From positions 2,504,001 to 2,568,000 of the forward strand of contig NZ_CP126539.1 of the NCBI RefSeq assembly GCF_030177755.1: a stretch of 64,000 nucleotides of DNA. The letters run 5' to 3'. Position 1 is the first letter of the stretch; every line of letters starts with the position of its first letter. The DNA comes from Devosia sp. RR2S18. GTDB lineage: Bacteria > Pseudomonadota > Alphaproteobacteria > Rhizobiales > Devosiaceae. A program made the position numbers and the translations under genes. Shown here piece by piece: positions 24,796-33,938 of the stretch. The notes beneath the pieces were generated by a model. It was not told the origin of the DNA. It did no database searches and was given only the letters and a program-made list of their open reading frames with translations.

Positions 24796-25347
24796 ATGCG
24801 CTGGCTACCAATACTTACCGTTGTCCTGATGCTGCCCGTGGCGGGCTGCGCCACCACTCGACCTGCGACCTATCTCGTGGAGACGAAGGGTCCCTATGAG
24901 CTCGACACCGGAGACACGGTTCGGGTCACCGTTTATGGTGATGCGGAGCTGACCACCACCTATCGGGTGGACGATGCCGGTGCGATTGCCTTCCCACTCG
25001 TAGGCCCGGTCCTGGTGCGCGGCACGACCACGAACGTTGCAGCACAGCGCGTCGCCTCGGCCCTTGCCAACGGCTATATGCGTAACCCCGATGTTGCCAT
25101 TGAGGTCGCCGAGTACCGCCCCTTCTTCATCCAGGGCGAAATCGGCAATGCGGGGCAGTTCCCCTACGTTCACGGAATGACGGTGCGCTCTGCCATCAGC
25201 ACCGCGGGCGGGTTCTCCGACACGGCTGACCGCAACCAAGCGGTGGTCTACCGGCGTCAGCACGATCAGATGGTCAAGGGCAATGTTGATCTCGACTTCC
25301 CGATCTTTCCCGGCGACACCATCGTCATTCTCGAACGCTGGTTCTGA
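24796..25347 (+). CDS. outer-membrane polysaccharide export lipoprotein (Wza/ExoF-like)
   Basis: The product is 183 residues from ATG 24796; an upstream GTG at 24766 would spoil the signal. A lipoprotein signal peptide ends in the lipobox VAGC at residues 15-18. The Poly_export domain starts with YELDTGDTVRVTVYGDAELT, and an SLBB-like segment follows (FFIQGEIGNAGQFPYV, then AISTAGGFSD). The short length is that of the small alphaproteobacterial exporters that lack the C-terminal helix of E. coli Wza. It is divergent from the Wzz-like gene and overlaps the next gene by one base. Confidence 0.88.
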   Translation: MRWLPILTVVLMLPVAGCATTRPATYLVETKGPYELDTGDTVRVTVYGDAELTTTYRVDDAGAIAFPLVGPVLVRGTTTNVAAQRVASALANGYMRNPDVAIEVAEYRPFFIQGEIGNAGQFPYVHGMTVRSAISTAGGFSDTADRNQAVVYRRQHDQMVKGNVDLDFPIFPGDTIVILERWF

Positions 25348-26483
25348 TGGCCGCAGGAAAACTGCGTATTCTGCAAGTTATGCGAGCGCCGGTTGGCGGA
25401 CTGTTCCGCCACGTGGCGGACCTCACCAAATGGTTGAATGAACACGGCCACGATGTTGGCCTTGTTGTGGACAGTCTTGCGAACGACGCCCAGACAGAAA
25501 GCCGCCTAGAGGCACTCTCGGCCCATGCCAGCTTGGGCGTTCACCGCATCGCCATGCCGCGCGTCCTGGGCAGGGGCGACCTCAATGCGCCGCTGGCCGT
25601 GCGGCGCCTGGCGCAGTCCTTGTCGATAGACATTCTGCACGGTCACGGTGCCAAGGGCGGCTTTTATGCTCGACTGGCACGTCTCGGCAGATCGACCATC
25701 AGCGCCTTCTACACGCCGCATGGCGGCGTTCTGCATTTCCCGCGCAGCTCCGCTTCCGGCCGCCTCTTTCATCTGCTGGAACGTCGTCTGATGGCGCAAA
25801 CCAGCGCCATCATTTTCGAAAGCGCCTATGCGCAAACAACTTACAGCGCACTGATTGGCAAACCGGCGTGCCCAACCGAGATCATCCACAATGGGCTGCA
25901 AGCCGAAGAATTCCAAGCAGTTCAGGCTGACGAGGATGCCAGTGATTTCGTCTTTGTCGGCGAGCTGCGGGAGCTCAAGGGCATCTTCGTCCTGATCGAA
26001 GCGCTGGACGGACTGCGACGTCCGGATGGCCAACCGGCCACGCTCGTCATGGCGGGAGACGGCCCTGCGCACGCGGCACTCGTCAGCGCGATTGAGCAAC
26101 GTGGGCTAACCGGGCAGATCGAATTGGCCGGCTCACAGCCCGCCCGGAGCATGTTTGCCCGCGGACGCATTGCGGTGGTGCCGTCACTGGCAGAATCCCT
26201 GCCCTATATCGTCCTTGAGGCTGCGGCAGCCCAGCTGCCGGTGATCGCCACGCACGTCGGCGGCATTCCTGAGATTTTCGGCCCCACGGCTGCCAATCTC
26301 GTGCCAGCTGGCAATGCAGAGGCGTTGCGTGCGGCAATGCAGGCGGCGCTCGCTGATCCGGCCACCGCAAGGAGCGAGATGCACACAAGGCTCGATTACA
26401 TACGGGAGCGGTTCTCCTCGGACACCATGGCGAGCCAAATCGAAGCTCTCTACCAGCGGGGATCGCGTAAGACTTACCCGTAA
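25347..26483 (+). CDS. GT4-family glycosyltransferase
   Basis: The product is 378 residues, with ATG sharing a base with the previous stop (TGATG). It has a GT-B fold: an N-terminal glycine loop MRAPVGGLFRHVADL, a linker histidine region HGHGAKGG, and the C-terminal GT4 donor site VPSLAESLPYIVLEAAA (E..x7..E motif) followed by GGIPEI. It adds a sugar, in retaining mode, to the growing lipid-linked repeat unit in the cytoplasm. The donor and linkage are not deducible. Confidence 0.88.
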   Translation: MAAGKLRILQVMRAPVGGLFRHVADLTKWLNEHGHDVGLVVDSLANDAQTESRLEALSAHASLGVHRIAMPRVLGRGDLNAPLAVRRLAQSLSIDILHGHGAKGGFYARLARLGRSTISAFYTPHGGVLHFPRSSASGRLFHLLERRLMAQTSAIIFESAYAQTTYSALIGKPACPTEIIHNGLQAEEFQAVQADEDASDFVFVGELRELKGIFVLIEALDGLRRPDGQPATLVMAGDGPAHAALVSAIEQRGLTGQIELAGSQPARSMFARGRIAVVPSLAESLPYIVLEAAAAQLPVIATHVGGIPEIFGPTAANLVPAGNAEALRAAMQAALADPATARSEMHTRLDYIRERFSSDTMASQIEALYQRGSRKTYP

Positions 26484-26552
26484 GGCTTCACCGAGTTTAA
26501 ACCCATTGGACATGACAATGCGGGCCGAAGACTTCGCAACCGGTTGTGTCAC

Positions 26553-28073
26553 ATGTATCGCGTCGAGCCAAAACAGGCTGTGCTGGATCACGTCGCCAAG
26601 CAGAGCGCACCCGATGAGGTGAGGCAAGGCCTTTCGCCGCGCGCCGAGGCCATCATCGCTGCCCCGGTGGAACACGGGCTCTCGGGTCAGGTGCTCTCGG
26701 GCTTTGCCCAAGTACTCGAAGCAGTGCTTCTCGGTATCCTGGGCTTTGCCATCTATGAGTCTTATGTCGAGCTCGATCGGGGACAGCCGGAGTTTTACGT
26801 CCCCATCATTATGGGCGTCTGCGTTCTCGCCAACATTTTTCTCAACATCGCGCGTACCCATCGCATTGCCGCCTACCGCAAGCTCTTTACCCAGCTCAGC
26901 CGGGTGATCGCGGCCTGGGGCACGGTCATCGTCATCGCGGCCGTGTCCATCTATCTGCTCAAGATCGGCCAGCATGTTTCCCGGTTCTGGCTGCTGAGCT
27001 GGTTCGGGCTTGGGGCCGCGCTTCTCGTCGCCTACCGCCTGACGTTGCGAGCACTGGTGCTGCGCTGGACGACACAGGGCCGTCTGCGGCGGCGGACGGC
27101 AATTGTGGGTGGCGGCAAGGACGCCGAAGTGCTTGTCGAGCAGATCCGCAACAGCAACGACGTCGAACTTCTGGGATTGTTCGATGACCGGGTAGATGAA
27201 CGCTCCCCCGGCGAGGTTGGCGGCTTTCCCAAGCTCGGCAAGGTCGCCGATCTCATCGAGTTCGCGCGCCGGACGCCCGTGGACCTTGTGCTCGTTTCCA
27301 TGCCGCTCTCGGCGGAACAGCGCGTGCTGGAAATGCTGACGCAGCTCTGGGTGCTGCCAGTCGACATCCGGCTTTCGGCTCACATGAGCAAGCTCAAATT
27401 CACCAGCAGAGCCTATTCCTATGTCGGGGACATTGCTGTCTTCGACATGGCCGACCGTCCGATTTCGGACTGGAACCTGGTCTTTAAATGGATCTTCGAC
27501 AAGTCCGTGGCGCTGACCGCGCTGATCCTCCTGTCCCCGATCATGGTGGCTACAGCCATCGCCATCAAGCTCGAGAGCAAGGGGCCGGTCTTCTTCATGC
27601 AGCAAAGGCACGGCTTCAACAATGAGCTGATCAAGATCTGCAAGTTCCGCTCCATGCGGACCGACATGCTCGATCTCAGTGCCGCCAAGCTCGTCACCAA
27701 GGACGATCCGCGCGTAACGCGGGTTGGACGGTTCATCCGCAAGACGTCGATTGACGAGCTGCCGCAACTGCTCAACGTGCTCAAGGGCGAGCTCTCGATC
27801 GTGGGTCCCCGCCCGCATGCCCTCCAAGCCAAGGCGGACAACAAGCTCTACTACGAAGCCGTTGAAGGCTATTTTGCCCGGCATCGGGTCAAGCCTGGCA
27901 TGACCGGCTGGGCGCAGATCAACGGTTGGCGCGGCGAGACCGACACCATCGACAAGATCATGCAGCGCGTGAACCACGACCTCTACTATATCGAGCACTG
28001 GTCGATCCTGATGGATCTCTACATCGTGCTGATGACGCCCTTGCGGCTGTTCAACTCCGAGAACGCGTATTGA
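26553..28073 (+). CDS. undecaprenyl-phosphate sugar-1-phosphate transferase (WcaJ/PssY type)
   Basis: The product is 506 residues from ATG 26553. Four N-terminal membrane helices are followed by a CoA-binding-like cytosolic segment (RRRTAIVGGGKDAEVL) and then the bacterial sugar transferase domain (about 300-506). This has the re-entrant helix (DKSVALTALILLSPIM), FMQQRHGFNN, FKFRSMR-like KFRSMRTD, and TSIDELPQLLNVLKGELSIVGPRP. It loads the first sugar phosphate (often glucose or galactose) on undecaprenyl phosphate, which starts repeat-unit assembly. The product of the whole locus is therefore a Wzx/Wzy-type exopolysaccharide. Confidence 0.92.
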   Translation: MYRVEPKQAVLDHVAKQSAPDEVRQGLSPRAEAIIAAPVEHGLSGQVLSGFAQVLEAVLLGILGFAIYESYVELDRGQPEFYVPIIMGVCVLANIFLNIARTHRIAAYRKLFTQLSRVIAAWGTVIVIAAVSIYLLKIGQHVSRFWLLSWFGLGAALLVAYRLTLRALVLRWTTQGRLRRRTAIVGGGKDAEVLVEQIRNSNDVELLGLFDDRVDERSPGEVGGFPKLGKVADLIEFARRTPVDLVLVSMPLSAEQRVLEMLTQLWVLPVDIRLSAHMSKLKFTSRAYSYVGDIAVFDMADRPISDWNLVFKWIFDKSVALTALILLSPIMVATAIAIKLESKGPVFFMQQRHGFNNELIKICKFRSMRTDMLDLSAAKLVTKDDPRVTRVGRFIRKTSIDELPQLLNVLKGELSIVGPRPHALQAKADNKLYYEAVEGYFARHRVKPGMTGWAQINGWRGETDTIDKIMQRVNHDLYYIEHWSILMDLYIVLMTPLRLFNSENAY

Positions 28074-29530
28074 TCCCCGTTATCAACACCCCTTGGAAGG
28101 CCGTCGGCCTGCTTGCGCTCACCGCCGTCGGCGCGTTGGCGGCAGCACCGGGACAGGCGCAAAGCGAGATCTGCATGGAATGCATACGGGTGCGGGTCGG
28201 GCCTCCGGTGGTGGTCCGTGGCCCCTTCCCGGACGAACTCGATGCGCCCTTCACGGCGCTTAAACTCGCCGACGGCTCGTTTCGCGCCTTCAGCGCCAAC
28301 GGGTCGACCTATGCAATCGAGGGGCCGACGCTGTGGGACCTGGATGGTCCGCGCCGGGAGGTCATACAGGGCGGTGCGCCGGGGAGCATCAATGATTGTG
28401 GCAGCTGGCTGACCTCGACCATGCGAGCCGGCGACCTCGTCCTCGGCTTCGTCCACCAGGAACACGCCTGTGACTACAACCAGGGCCGCACCTATAAATC
28501 CATGGCTGTCGCCAGCTCGGCCGATGAGGGCCTCACCTGGAATGATTTGGGGACGGTGATCACCGGCACGGACACCCCGCAGCCCGACAGGACGACTGGC
28601 GAAGGCGACTGCACCATGGTGGATGGCTTTGACGGCTATCTCTACGCCTATTGTCTGCGCAATTCCGACTGGCAGACCATCGTCGCGCGGACGCCGCTGA
28701 GCAATCCCGTCTCCTGGCGCAAGTATTACGAGGGGCTGTGGGACGAGCCGGGGCTAGGCGGTCGCGCCAGCGATATTGGCTTTATCGGCACCGGCGCCGG
28801 CTATCTCAAGACGCACGATTGGGTGGCGGCGGTCGCGAACGACACTTGGTTCGGCGGTCTTCGACTGTCGCTATCTGCCGACAAGGTCAACTTCCTGGAT
28901 CTCGATGAACCGCTCCTGACGATCGACGGGTCAGATTGGGATCGGCCGGCTGAGACCGACCTCATCGCCTATGCGACCATCATCAACCCGGCAGACGGTA
29001 GCAATATCGTCGATGACGACTTTCTCCTAAGCTACATCTATGTCCCGCCGGGTAAGGGTTTTGAGAGCCGATATCTCGTGCACCACGATGTGTCCCTTTC
29101 GGTAGAGGATCAGCCGATGGGCGTTCAAGTCGGCATGGCGCTGACCCGCTGGTCAGCCCCAGACGGAGAAAGCTACATCACCTCCAGCGGTCCATTGACC
29201 GGCGATCGGCTCGCTTATAGCAGGGACGCCAAGGTCGCCGACCTGCTGACCCACGCCCCCGAGGGGATCGACAGCATCAAACTTGCCGAGTGTTCCAGCG
29301 TGCAGGCCGGGCACCTCGATCACATCCTCGACCGCGCCGAAAGCTGTGCGGCAAACGGCTATATGCCAGAACGAACAGCAGGCTGGTTGTATGCGGCCGA
29401 ACAACCCGGAACGGTGCCGGTCTATCGGTGCTTGGCCCAGGTGACGGAAACGCACTTCGCTTCGAGCGCACCCGATTGCGAAGGTCTTGGCCAGATTGAA
29501 TCCCTGCTCGGCTACGGGCTCGCGCCATGA
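28070..29530 (+). CDS. secreted beta-propeller protein with an Asp-box (sialidase/glycosidase-like)
   Basis: The product is 486 residues from TTG 28070, overlapping the previous stop (TTGA); frames extending further upstream overlap the transferase. The signal peptide is residues 1-30 (cut after PGQA). An Asp-box SADEGLTW starts at residue 150 and a weaker SLSADKVNF lies further on, so the fold should be a five- or six-bladed propeller like sialidases or GH43-type enzymes. Conserved acidic patches (TGEGDCTMVDGFDGY, RPAETDLIAY) might be catalytic. It lies between the initiating transferase and the polymerase, so it probably trims or modifies the exported polymer in the periplasm or outside. 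The family is not assigned. Confidence 0.7.
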   Translation: MIPVINTPWKAVGLLALTAVGALAAAPGQAQSEICMECIRVRVGPPVVVRGPFPDELDAPFTALKLADGSFRAFSANGSTYAIEGPTLWDLDGPRREVIQGGAPGSINDCGSWLTSTMRAGDLVLGFVHQEHACDYNQGRTYKSMAVASSADEGLTWNDLGTVITGTDTPQPDRTTGEGDCTMVDGFDGYLYAYCLRNSDWQTIVARTPLSNPVSWRKYYEGLWDEPGLGGRASDIGFIGTGAGYLKTHDWVAAVANDTWFGGLRLSLSADKVNFLDLDEPLLTIDGSDWDRPAETDLIAYATIINPADGSNIVDDDFLLSYIYVPPGKGFESRYLVHHDVSLSVEDQPMGVQVGMALTRWSAPDGESYITSSGPLTGDRLAYSRDAKVADLLTHAPEGIDSIKLAECSSVQAGHLDHILDRAESCAANGYMPERTAGWLYAAEQPGTVPVYRCLAQVTETHFASSAPDCEGLGQIESLLGYGLAP

Positions 29531-30948
29531 GCACCGATGTCGGCGCTCGGGGGACCACACGGCAGGTGGGGGTGAGCCTTGCGGGGCTGCGCTTCGCCGT
29601 CTTCACGACACGCAACCTGGTCTTCCTCATCGCCGTGCTGGCGATGAACTACACGCTCAGCCGTCCATCACCAGTTGATCTGCTGTACATCACGTCGTTT
29701 CTGATCACGCTCTTCTATCTGACCTTGCTGGAAAAGCCGGAAGTGACCCGCAGGTCGGTGATGCTCGCCCTCCTGCTCGGCGCCTGGGCGGTTTCCTACT
29801 TCCTGGCGTCCATGCCGCATTTCAGCAAGGATCAGGTCGGCTTTGAACTGCTGGCCAAGACCTTCGCGATCTCGATTGGGTTTGTGGGTGCTTTCGTTTC
29901 GATGAGCTGGAATCGCCGGCACTTCGAAACTTTCATGATGGTCTACATTGCGTCTTGCGTAATTGCCTCACTGCTCGGCACAGCCGGCTTTCTGATCCAG
30001 CACCCACTCCTGACTTGGGACGGGAGAGCCAAGGGCCTTATCGACGACCCGAACATGTACGGCTCGTTCCTCATTCCAGCCGTGGTGTTTTGTGCCTATT
30101 TCCTGTCGCGCGGACAGGGCAGCAAGTTGCTGCTCATCGGCTCGATCGCGGTTGTCCTCCTCGGCATCTTGCTGTCCTTTTCGCGTATCGCCATTGTGGC
30201 GGCGGGCTTTTGCCTCTTCGCCTACATCTTCTTCCACAATCGGCGGCACCCGCGTCGCTTGGTGCTGATTGTCGGCGGCCTGATCATGACCAGTGTGGCG
30301 CTCTTCGCGCTTGCGAGCCTCATCTCGGCTGAGTTCACCGACAAGCTCCTGGATCGCCTCACCTTTGCCAAGGCCTACGACCTGGGCGAGCAAGGGCGAT
30401 ATGCGCGCTATATGCTCGTCCTGCCCATGATCCTACAGAACCCAATCGGCGTCGGCGTGCTGCAGCTCGAAAAGATCTTCCCCGAGCCGATCCACAACAT
30501 CTGGCTCAGTTCCTTCGTCAACTACGGTTGGGGCGGAGGCATCAGCTACATCATTCTTGCCGTCGGCAGCGTCGTGGTTTCGCTGCGTAACTACCGGCGG
30601 ACAAACAACGAGATCGCCATCGCCTTGCTGATCTCGCTGATGGGCATCATCTTCTGTTCGTCCCTGCACGAGGGGGAGCACTGGCGGCACTCCTGGCTCT
30701 TCTACGGGCTGATTTGGGGCCTCAACTCCTACAATGTCGGGCTGCAGCGACCATCCCCCGCGAGGGTGCACGTCAGCCCGGTCAGGCACTCGCCGCAGCC
30801 GCAGCGGCGTCCGGCCACAGCTATTCCGTCGCGGACCGGCGTCCCTGCTCCAACAAGACGCAGTGTCGTCGCCCAAAGCAAAGAGCCAGGGGCGGAACGC
30901 ACCCGCCGCTCAGTGACGGTTCAGTCCCAGAGGGAGCCGGCAAGGTAG
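29527..30948 (+). CDS. O-antigen ligase/polymerase (Wzy/WaaL-like) membrane protein
   Basis: The product is 473 residues, with ATG overlapping the previous stop (ATGA). Ten or more hydrophobic helices are visible, with a large periplasmic loop (about 260-320) containing GRYARYMLVLPMILQNPIGV and PEPIHNIWLSSFVNYG, the NP.G.G...H motif of the Wzy_C family. It should polymerise lipid-linked repeat units. The last 75 residues are low-complexity, rich in Pro, Arg, Ser and Gln, and run 28 bases into the convergent kinase gene. No Wzx flippase gene lies in the window. Confidence 0.82.
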   Translation: MSTDVGARGTTRQVGVSLAGLRFAVFTTRNLVFLIAVLAMNYTLSRPSPVDLLYITSFLITLFYLTLLEKPEVTRRSVMLALLLGAWAVSYFLASMPHFSKDQVGFELLAKTFAISIGFVGAFVSMSWNRRHFETFMMVYIASCVIASLLGTAGFLIQHPLLTWDGRAKGLIDDPNMYGSFLIPAVVFCAYFLSRGQGSKLLLIGSIAVVLLGILLSFSRIAIVAAGFCLFAYIFFHNRRHPRRLVLIVGGLIMTSVALFALASLISAEFTDKLLDRLTFAKAYDLGEQGRYARYMLVLPMILQNPIGVGVLQLEKIFPEPIHNIWLSSFVNYGWGGGISYIILAVGSVVVSLRNYRRTNNEIAIALLISLMGIIFCSSLHEGEHWRHSWLFYGLIWGLNSYNVGLQRPSPARVHVSPVRHSPQPQRRPATAIPSRTGVPAPTRRSVVAQSKEPGAERTRRSVTVQSQREPAR

Positions 30949-31895
30949 CGCCGCGCCAGATCGGCAGTGCCCTCCGCAAACCCAGGCATATGGGATTGCG
31001 CCAGCGTGGTCTCGGCGTGTGAGCCGATCCAGGCAAGCAACGCCATGCGCCGCAGCATGACCATGGACTCGAGTTCCGCCTCATCCTCCTCGTTGAAGGG
31101 ACGGACCGAGCGATAGCTGGAGAGCCAAGCCGATTTCAACGCTGGGATGGCCGGACTGGTCTCGTGGAATGAAATGGAGGCGGCGAAGTCGTAGCCGTAC
31201 CAGCAGAAGCCGCAATCATCGAAGTCGATGAGGGTGATCTTGCCGGCATCGTCGAGAATATTGCCTAGCCGCATATCGGCATGCACCAAGCCGTATCGTT
31301 GCCGGCTCGTGCCATAGCGTTCCAGCCGCGCCGTGAGTGTCTGGCTCAGCTCTTCGAGAATGGCCGCAGTGGCGGGGTTGACGCCCGGAGCGCGGCGCCA
31401 ATCACCCCAGAGCCCCTCCGGCGAAAGCACCGTCTCTGCATTCCACGCCTGGCGCTTGAAGCCGGACGGTCGCTCCCATTCCATCACGTGCCGATGCATG
31501 GTTGCGGCAAAATTGCCCAGTTTCCCGAATAGCCCCGTAAGATCGTCGGCCAGCGTCGGCTCGACGCCGGCGACAAAGCGAAAGAGCACGGCTAGCCGAT
31601 CCTCGCCGCCTGCGGTTCGGAAGGCCTGCAGCAGGCTGCCGTTCCGCCCCCAGACCGGCTCGGGTATGGCAAGGTCGGTCGCCTGCCGCAAAGCCGTCAG
31701 CCAGGCAAGTTCGCTCTCGATGGACGGGCGGGACTGGTAACCTGGACGATGCACCCGTAGCGTGAAGCGCCCCTGCTCGGCCGTATCGATCAGAAAGGTG
31801 TGATTTTCGGAGTAGTTGATGAGTTGCGCCGCGGCGCCTTTGGTCTCGTTCCACAGGCCAAGCGCTGCATCAATATCGTACGCCTGCAGCGGCAT
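30921..31895 (-). CDS. aminoglycoside phosphotransferase-fold kinase
   Basis: The product is 324 residues. The protein-kinase-like APH fold is marked by the catalytic loop LVHADMRLGNIL near 205 and the metal-binding LIDFDDCGFCWYGYD. It resembles homoserine-kinase-like and Stk/SrkA-type small-molecule or protein kinases more than true resistance enzymes, so I make no claim about antibiotics. Substrate unknown. It is convergent with the polymerase gene and ahead of tRNA-Pro. Confidence 0.8.
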   Translation of the reverse strand: MPLQAYDIDAALGLWNETKGAAAQLINYSENHTFLIDTAEQGRFTLRVHRPGYQSRPSIESELAWLTALRQATDLAIPEPVWGRNGSLLQAFRTAGGEDRLAVLFRFVAGVEPTLADDLTGLFGKLGNFAATMHRHVMEWERPSGFKRQAWNAETVLSPEGLWGDWRRAPGVNPATAAILEELSQTLTARLERYGTSRQRYGLVHADMRLGNILDDAGKITLIDFDDCGFCWYGYDFAASISFHETSPAIPALKSAWLSSYRSVRPFNEEDEAELESMVMLRRMALLAWIGSHAETTLAQSHMPGFAEGTADLARRYLAGSLWD

Positions 31896-31946
31896 AGGTA
31901 ACCCCGTCTCCAGAGATGGAGCAACAAAACAGCTCTTTAGTGAAAT

Positions 31947-32023
31947 TGGTCGGAGCGGCCGGATTTGAACCGACGACCCTTTGTCCCCCAGACAAATGCG
32001 CTACCAGGCTGCGCTACGCCCCG
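31947..32023 (-). tRNA. tRNA-Pro (GGG)
   Basis: The 77 bases on the minus strand include an encoded CCA. Acceptor arms CGGGGCG/CGCTCCG pair (one G-T), the anticodon loop CTGGGGG gives GGG, and the T-loop is GTTCAAATC. The 213 bases from 32024 to 32236 hold no gene. Confidence 0.94.
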
Positions 32024-32236
32024 ACTGCGCGGAGACATAGTCAAGCCCGGCACCGGATGCAACCCCATTCTTGGTGGGTCACCAACAAAGGGAAACGCTG
32101 GCTCAGCAGCTAGGCCGTCCTGCCGGTCGTCCGGAGCGGAATGCACAAGTAGTGACCAGCGATGTACGTCACAAACACCGCTTCGAGCTTCCTTCCAACC
32201 GCCAAGCGCTCCTGGCTGGGAACGACCCTGCTGGTT

Positions 32237-33844
32237 CTACTCAGCCGCTACCAAGTCTGCCGCCTTGCTGCCGATGGCCATGGCGGGCGCGTTGGTGTTG
32301 CCCGAGACGATAGTGGGCATGACCGAGCAATCGATCACCCGCAGGCCTTCAATCCCGCGGACGCGCAGACTGATATCGAGCACGGCGGCAGGATCCTTCT
32401 CCGGTCCCATCGGGGCGGACCCAGAAGGATGATAGTTGGTCTTGACCGTCTGCCCGGCAAAGGCGGCGAGGCTCTCATCATCCACGAGAGCAGGACCGGG
32501 CAATATCTCCTCGCGCACCTTGGACCGCAGCGGTTCAGTTTCCAGCAGTTCCCGCGCCACCCGCATGGCCTTGAGCGTCAGCCGCAGATCATCGGGATGG
32601 CCGAAGAAATTGCAGTTCACCAGCGGTTGCGCAGCGGGATCGGCAGAGCGCAGCCGGACCGTTCCTCGTGCCTTGGGGCGCAGAAGGCAGGAGGTAAAGG
32701 TCACACCCCAGGTCGGCTTGGCCTTGGCGACATCTCGATCCTGATAGACGATCGGCGCGCAATAGAGCTGGATGGTCGGCCGATCCCCGCCGTCGGGATC
32801 AAAGAAGAGACACGCCTCGATGCCCGTGGTGGTCACCGGGCCGGAATTGAACAGGAGATATTGTAGGCCATTGCGGATCATCGGCCAGCCCCGGTCCTGG
32901 CCGAAATAGCCGGACTTGCCCGTCGTCGTGGCGATGACTGGCACCTCATGATGGTCCTGGAGATTGGATCCCACAGGCAGGTCGGCAGCAACGGAAATGC
33001 CGTGCTCTTGGAGGTGATCTGCCGGCCCGATGCCCGAGAGCATCAGCAGTTTGGCGGTGTTATAGGTGCCCGCGGCCATCAGCACTTCGCGCTCGGCATG
33101 CACGCGGTGAGTTTCGCCAGCCGCAACATACTCCACACCCACAGCCCGCCCGCCATCGAGGAGTACGCGGTCCACGCGGGCTCCAGTTTCGATCTTGAGG
33201 CGCTGATCACCCTCTAGCTGATTCAGAAAGGCGACACTGGCATCGGAGCGGCGCATGCGGCGGTTCCATTTGCCATAGGTATGCTGCATGATGCCCACGC
33301 CGTTCTGCCGCTCGCCATTGAAGTCTGGATTAATGGCGTAGCCCATGCCCTGCGCCGCAAGCAGGAAGTCCTCGGTCGTATCGCTGAGATGCCCCGGGTC
33401 CGAGACGCGCAGCCCCCCATCAATGCCGTGATAGGAATTGTTGAAGCGGCTATTGGCCTCAAGCGAGCGGAAGTGCGGGAGCATGTCGGCATAGGACCAT
33501 TGCTCGCCATTGCCGAGATGGGCGGCCCAACCTTCATAATCCTCCTTCTGGCCACGCATATAGACCATCGCGTTCACGGCACTGCCGCCGCCCAGCACTT
33601 TCGCCACCGGCACAACAGGTCCCCGCCCGCCGAGCTGTGGCTGAGGCGCCGTCTTGTGCATCTCAAGAAAAGTGTCGCGCGCCAGGTATTTCATGTAGCC
33701 GGCCGGCATACCCATGATCGGGTTGGTTCTGCGGCGGCCGCGCTCCAGCAGCAGAACGGACAGGCCATAATCGCGCACAAGGCGCATGGCGGCCACCGAG
33801 GCTGCCGATCCGCCTCCGACAATGATGAAATCGTATTTCTGCAC
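32237..33844 (-). CDS. GMC-family FAD oxidoreductase (choline dehydrogenase-like)
   Basis: The product is 535 residues. The FAD Rossmann motif is DFIIVGGGSAASVAAMRLV, the second GMC signature is GTYNTAKLLMLSGIGPADHL, and the active-site pair is His in HPSGSAPMG and Asn in SGNTNAPAMA. Such enzymes oxidise primary or secondary alcohols, including sugars and sugar alcohols, to aldehydes, ketones or lactones. It is cytoplasmic, with no signal peptide. As last gene of the long catabolic unit it probably oxidises a monomer or its derivative; the 94-base gap before it is the largest inside the downstream half of the locus. Confidence 0.87.
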   Translation of the reverse strand: MQKYDFIIVGGGSAASVAAMRLVRDYGLSVLLLERGRRRTNPIMGMPAGYMKYLARDTFLEMHKTAPQPQLGGRGPVVPVAKVLGGGSAVNAMVYMRGQKEDYEGWAAHLGNGEQWSYADMLPHFRSLEANSRFNNSYHGIDGGLRVSDPGHLSDTTEDFLLAAQGMGYAINPDFNGERQNGVGIMQHTYGKWNRRMRRSDASVAFLNQLEGDQRLKIETGARVDRVLLDGGRAVGVEYVAAGETHRVHAEREVLMAAGTYNTAKLLMLSGIGPADHLQEHGISVAADLPVGSNLQDHHEVPVIATTTGKSGYFGQDRGWPMIRNGLQYLLFNSGPVTTTGIEACLFFDPDGGDRPTIQLYCAPIVYQDRDVAKAKPTWGVTFTSCLLRPKARGTVRLRSADPAAQPLVNCNFFGHPDDLRLTLKAMRVARELLETEPLRSKVREEILPGPALVDDESLAAFAGQTVKTNYHPSGSAPMGPEKDPAAVLDISLRVRGIEGLRVIDCSVMPTIVSGNTNAPAMAIGSKAADLVAAE

Positions 33845-33938
33845 GCCTTACCTCGATTACCCGCCGAACCCCATCTTATGTGCTATGCGACGCCAGCTCG
33901 GACCTATCAAAGCTGAAAGCGTGCGGGTGGGATAGAGG

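Noticed and set aside
26184..27998. A 604-codon minus-strand frame across the GT4 and phosphosugar-transferase genes
   Set aside because: It is antisense to two clear genes, covers both, has no recognisable domain and is typical of high-GC shadow frames.
30921..31895. An aminoglycoside resistance kinase
   Set aside because: The APH fold is shared by many metabolic kinases and the sequence has no feature specific to resistance enzymes; I keep only the fold name.
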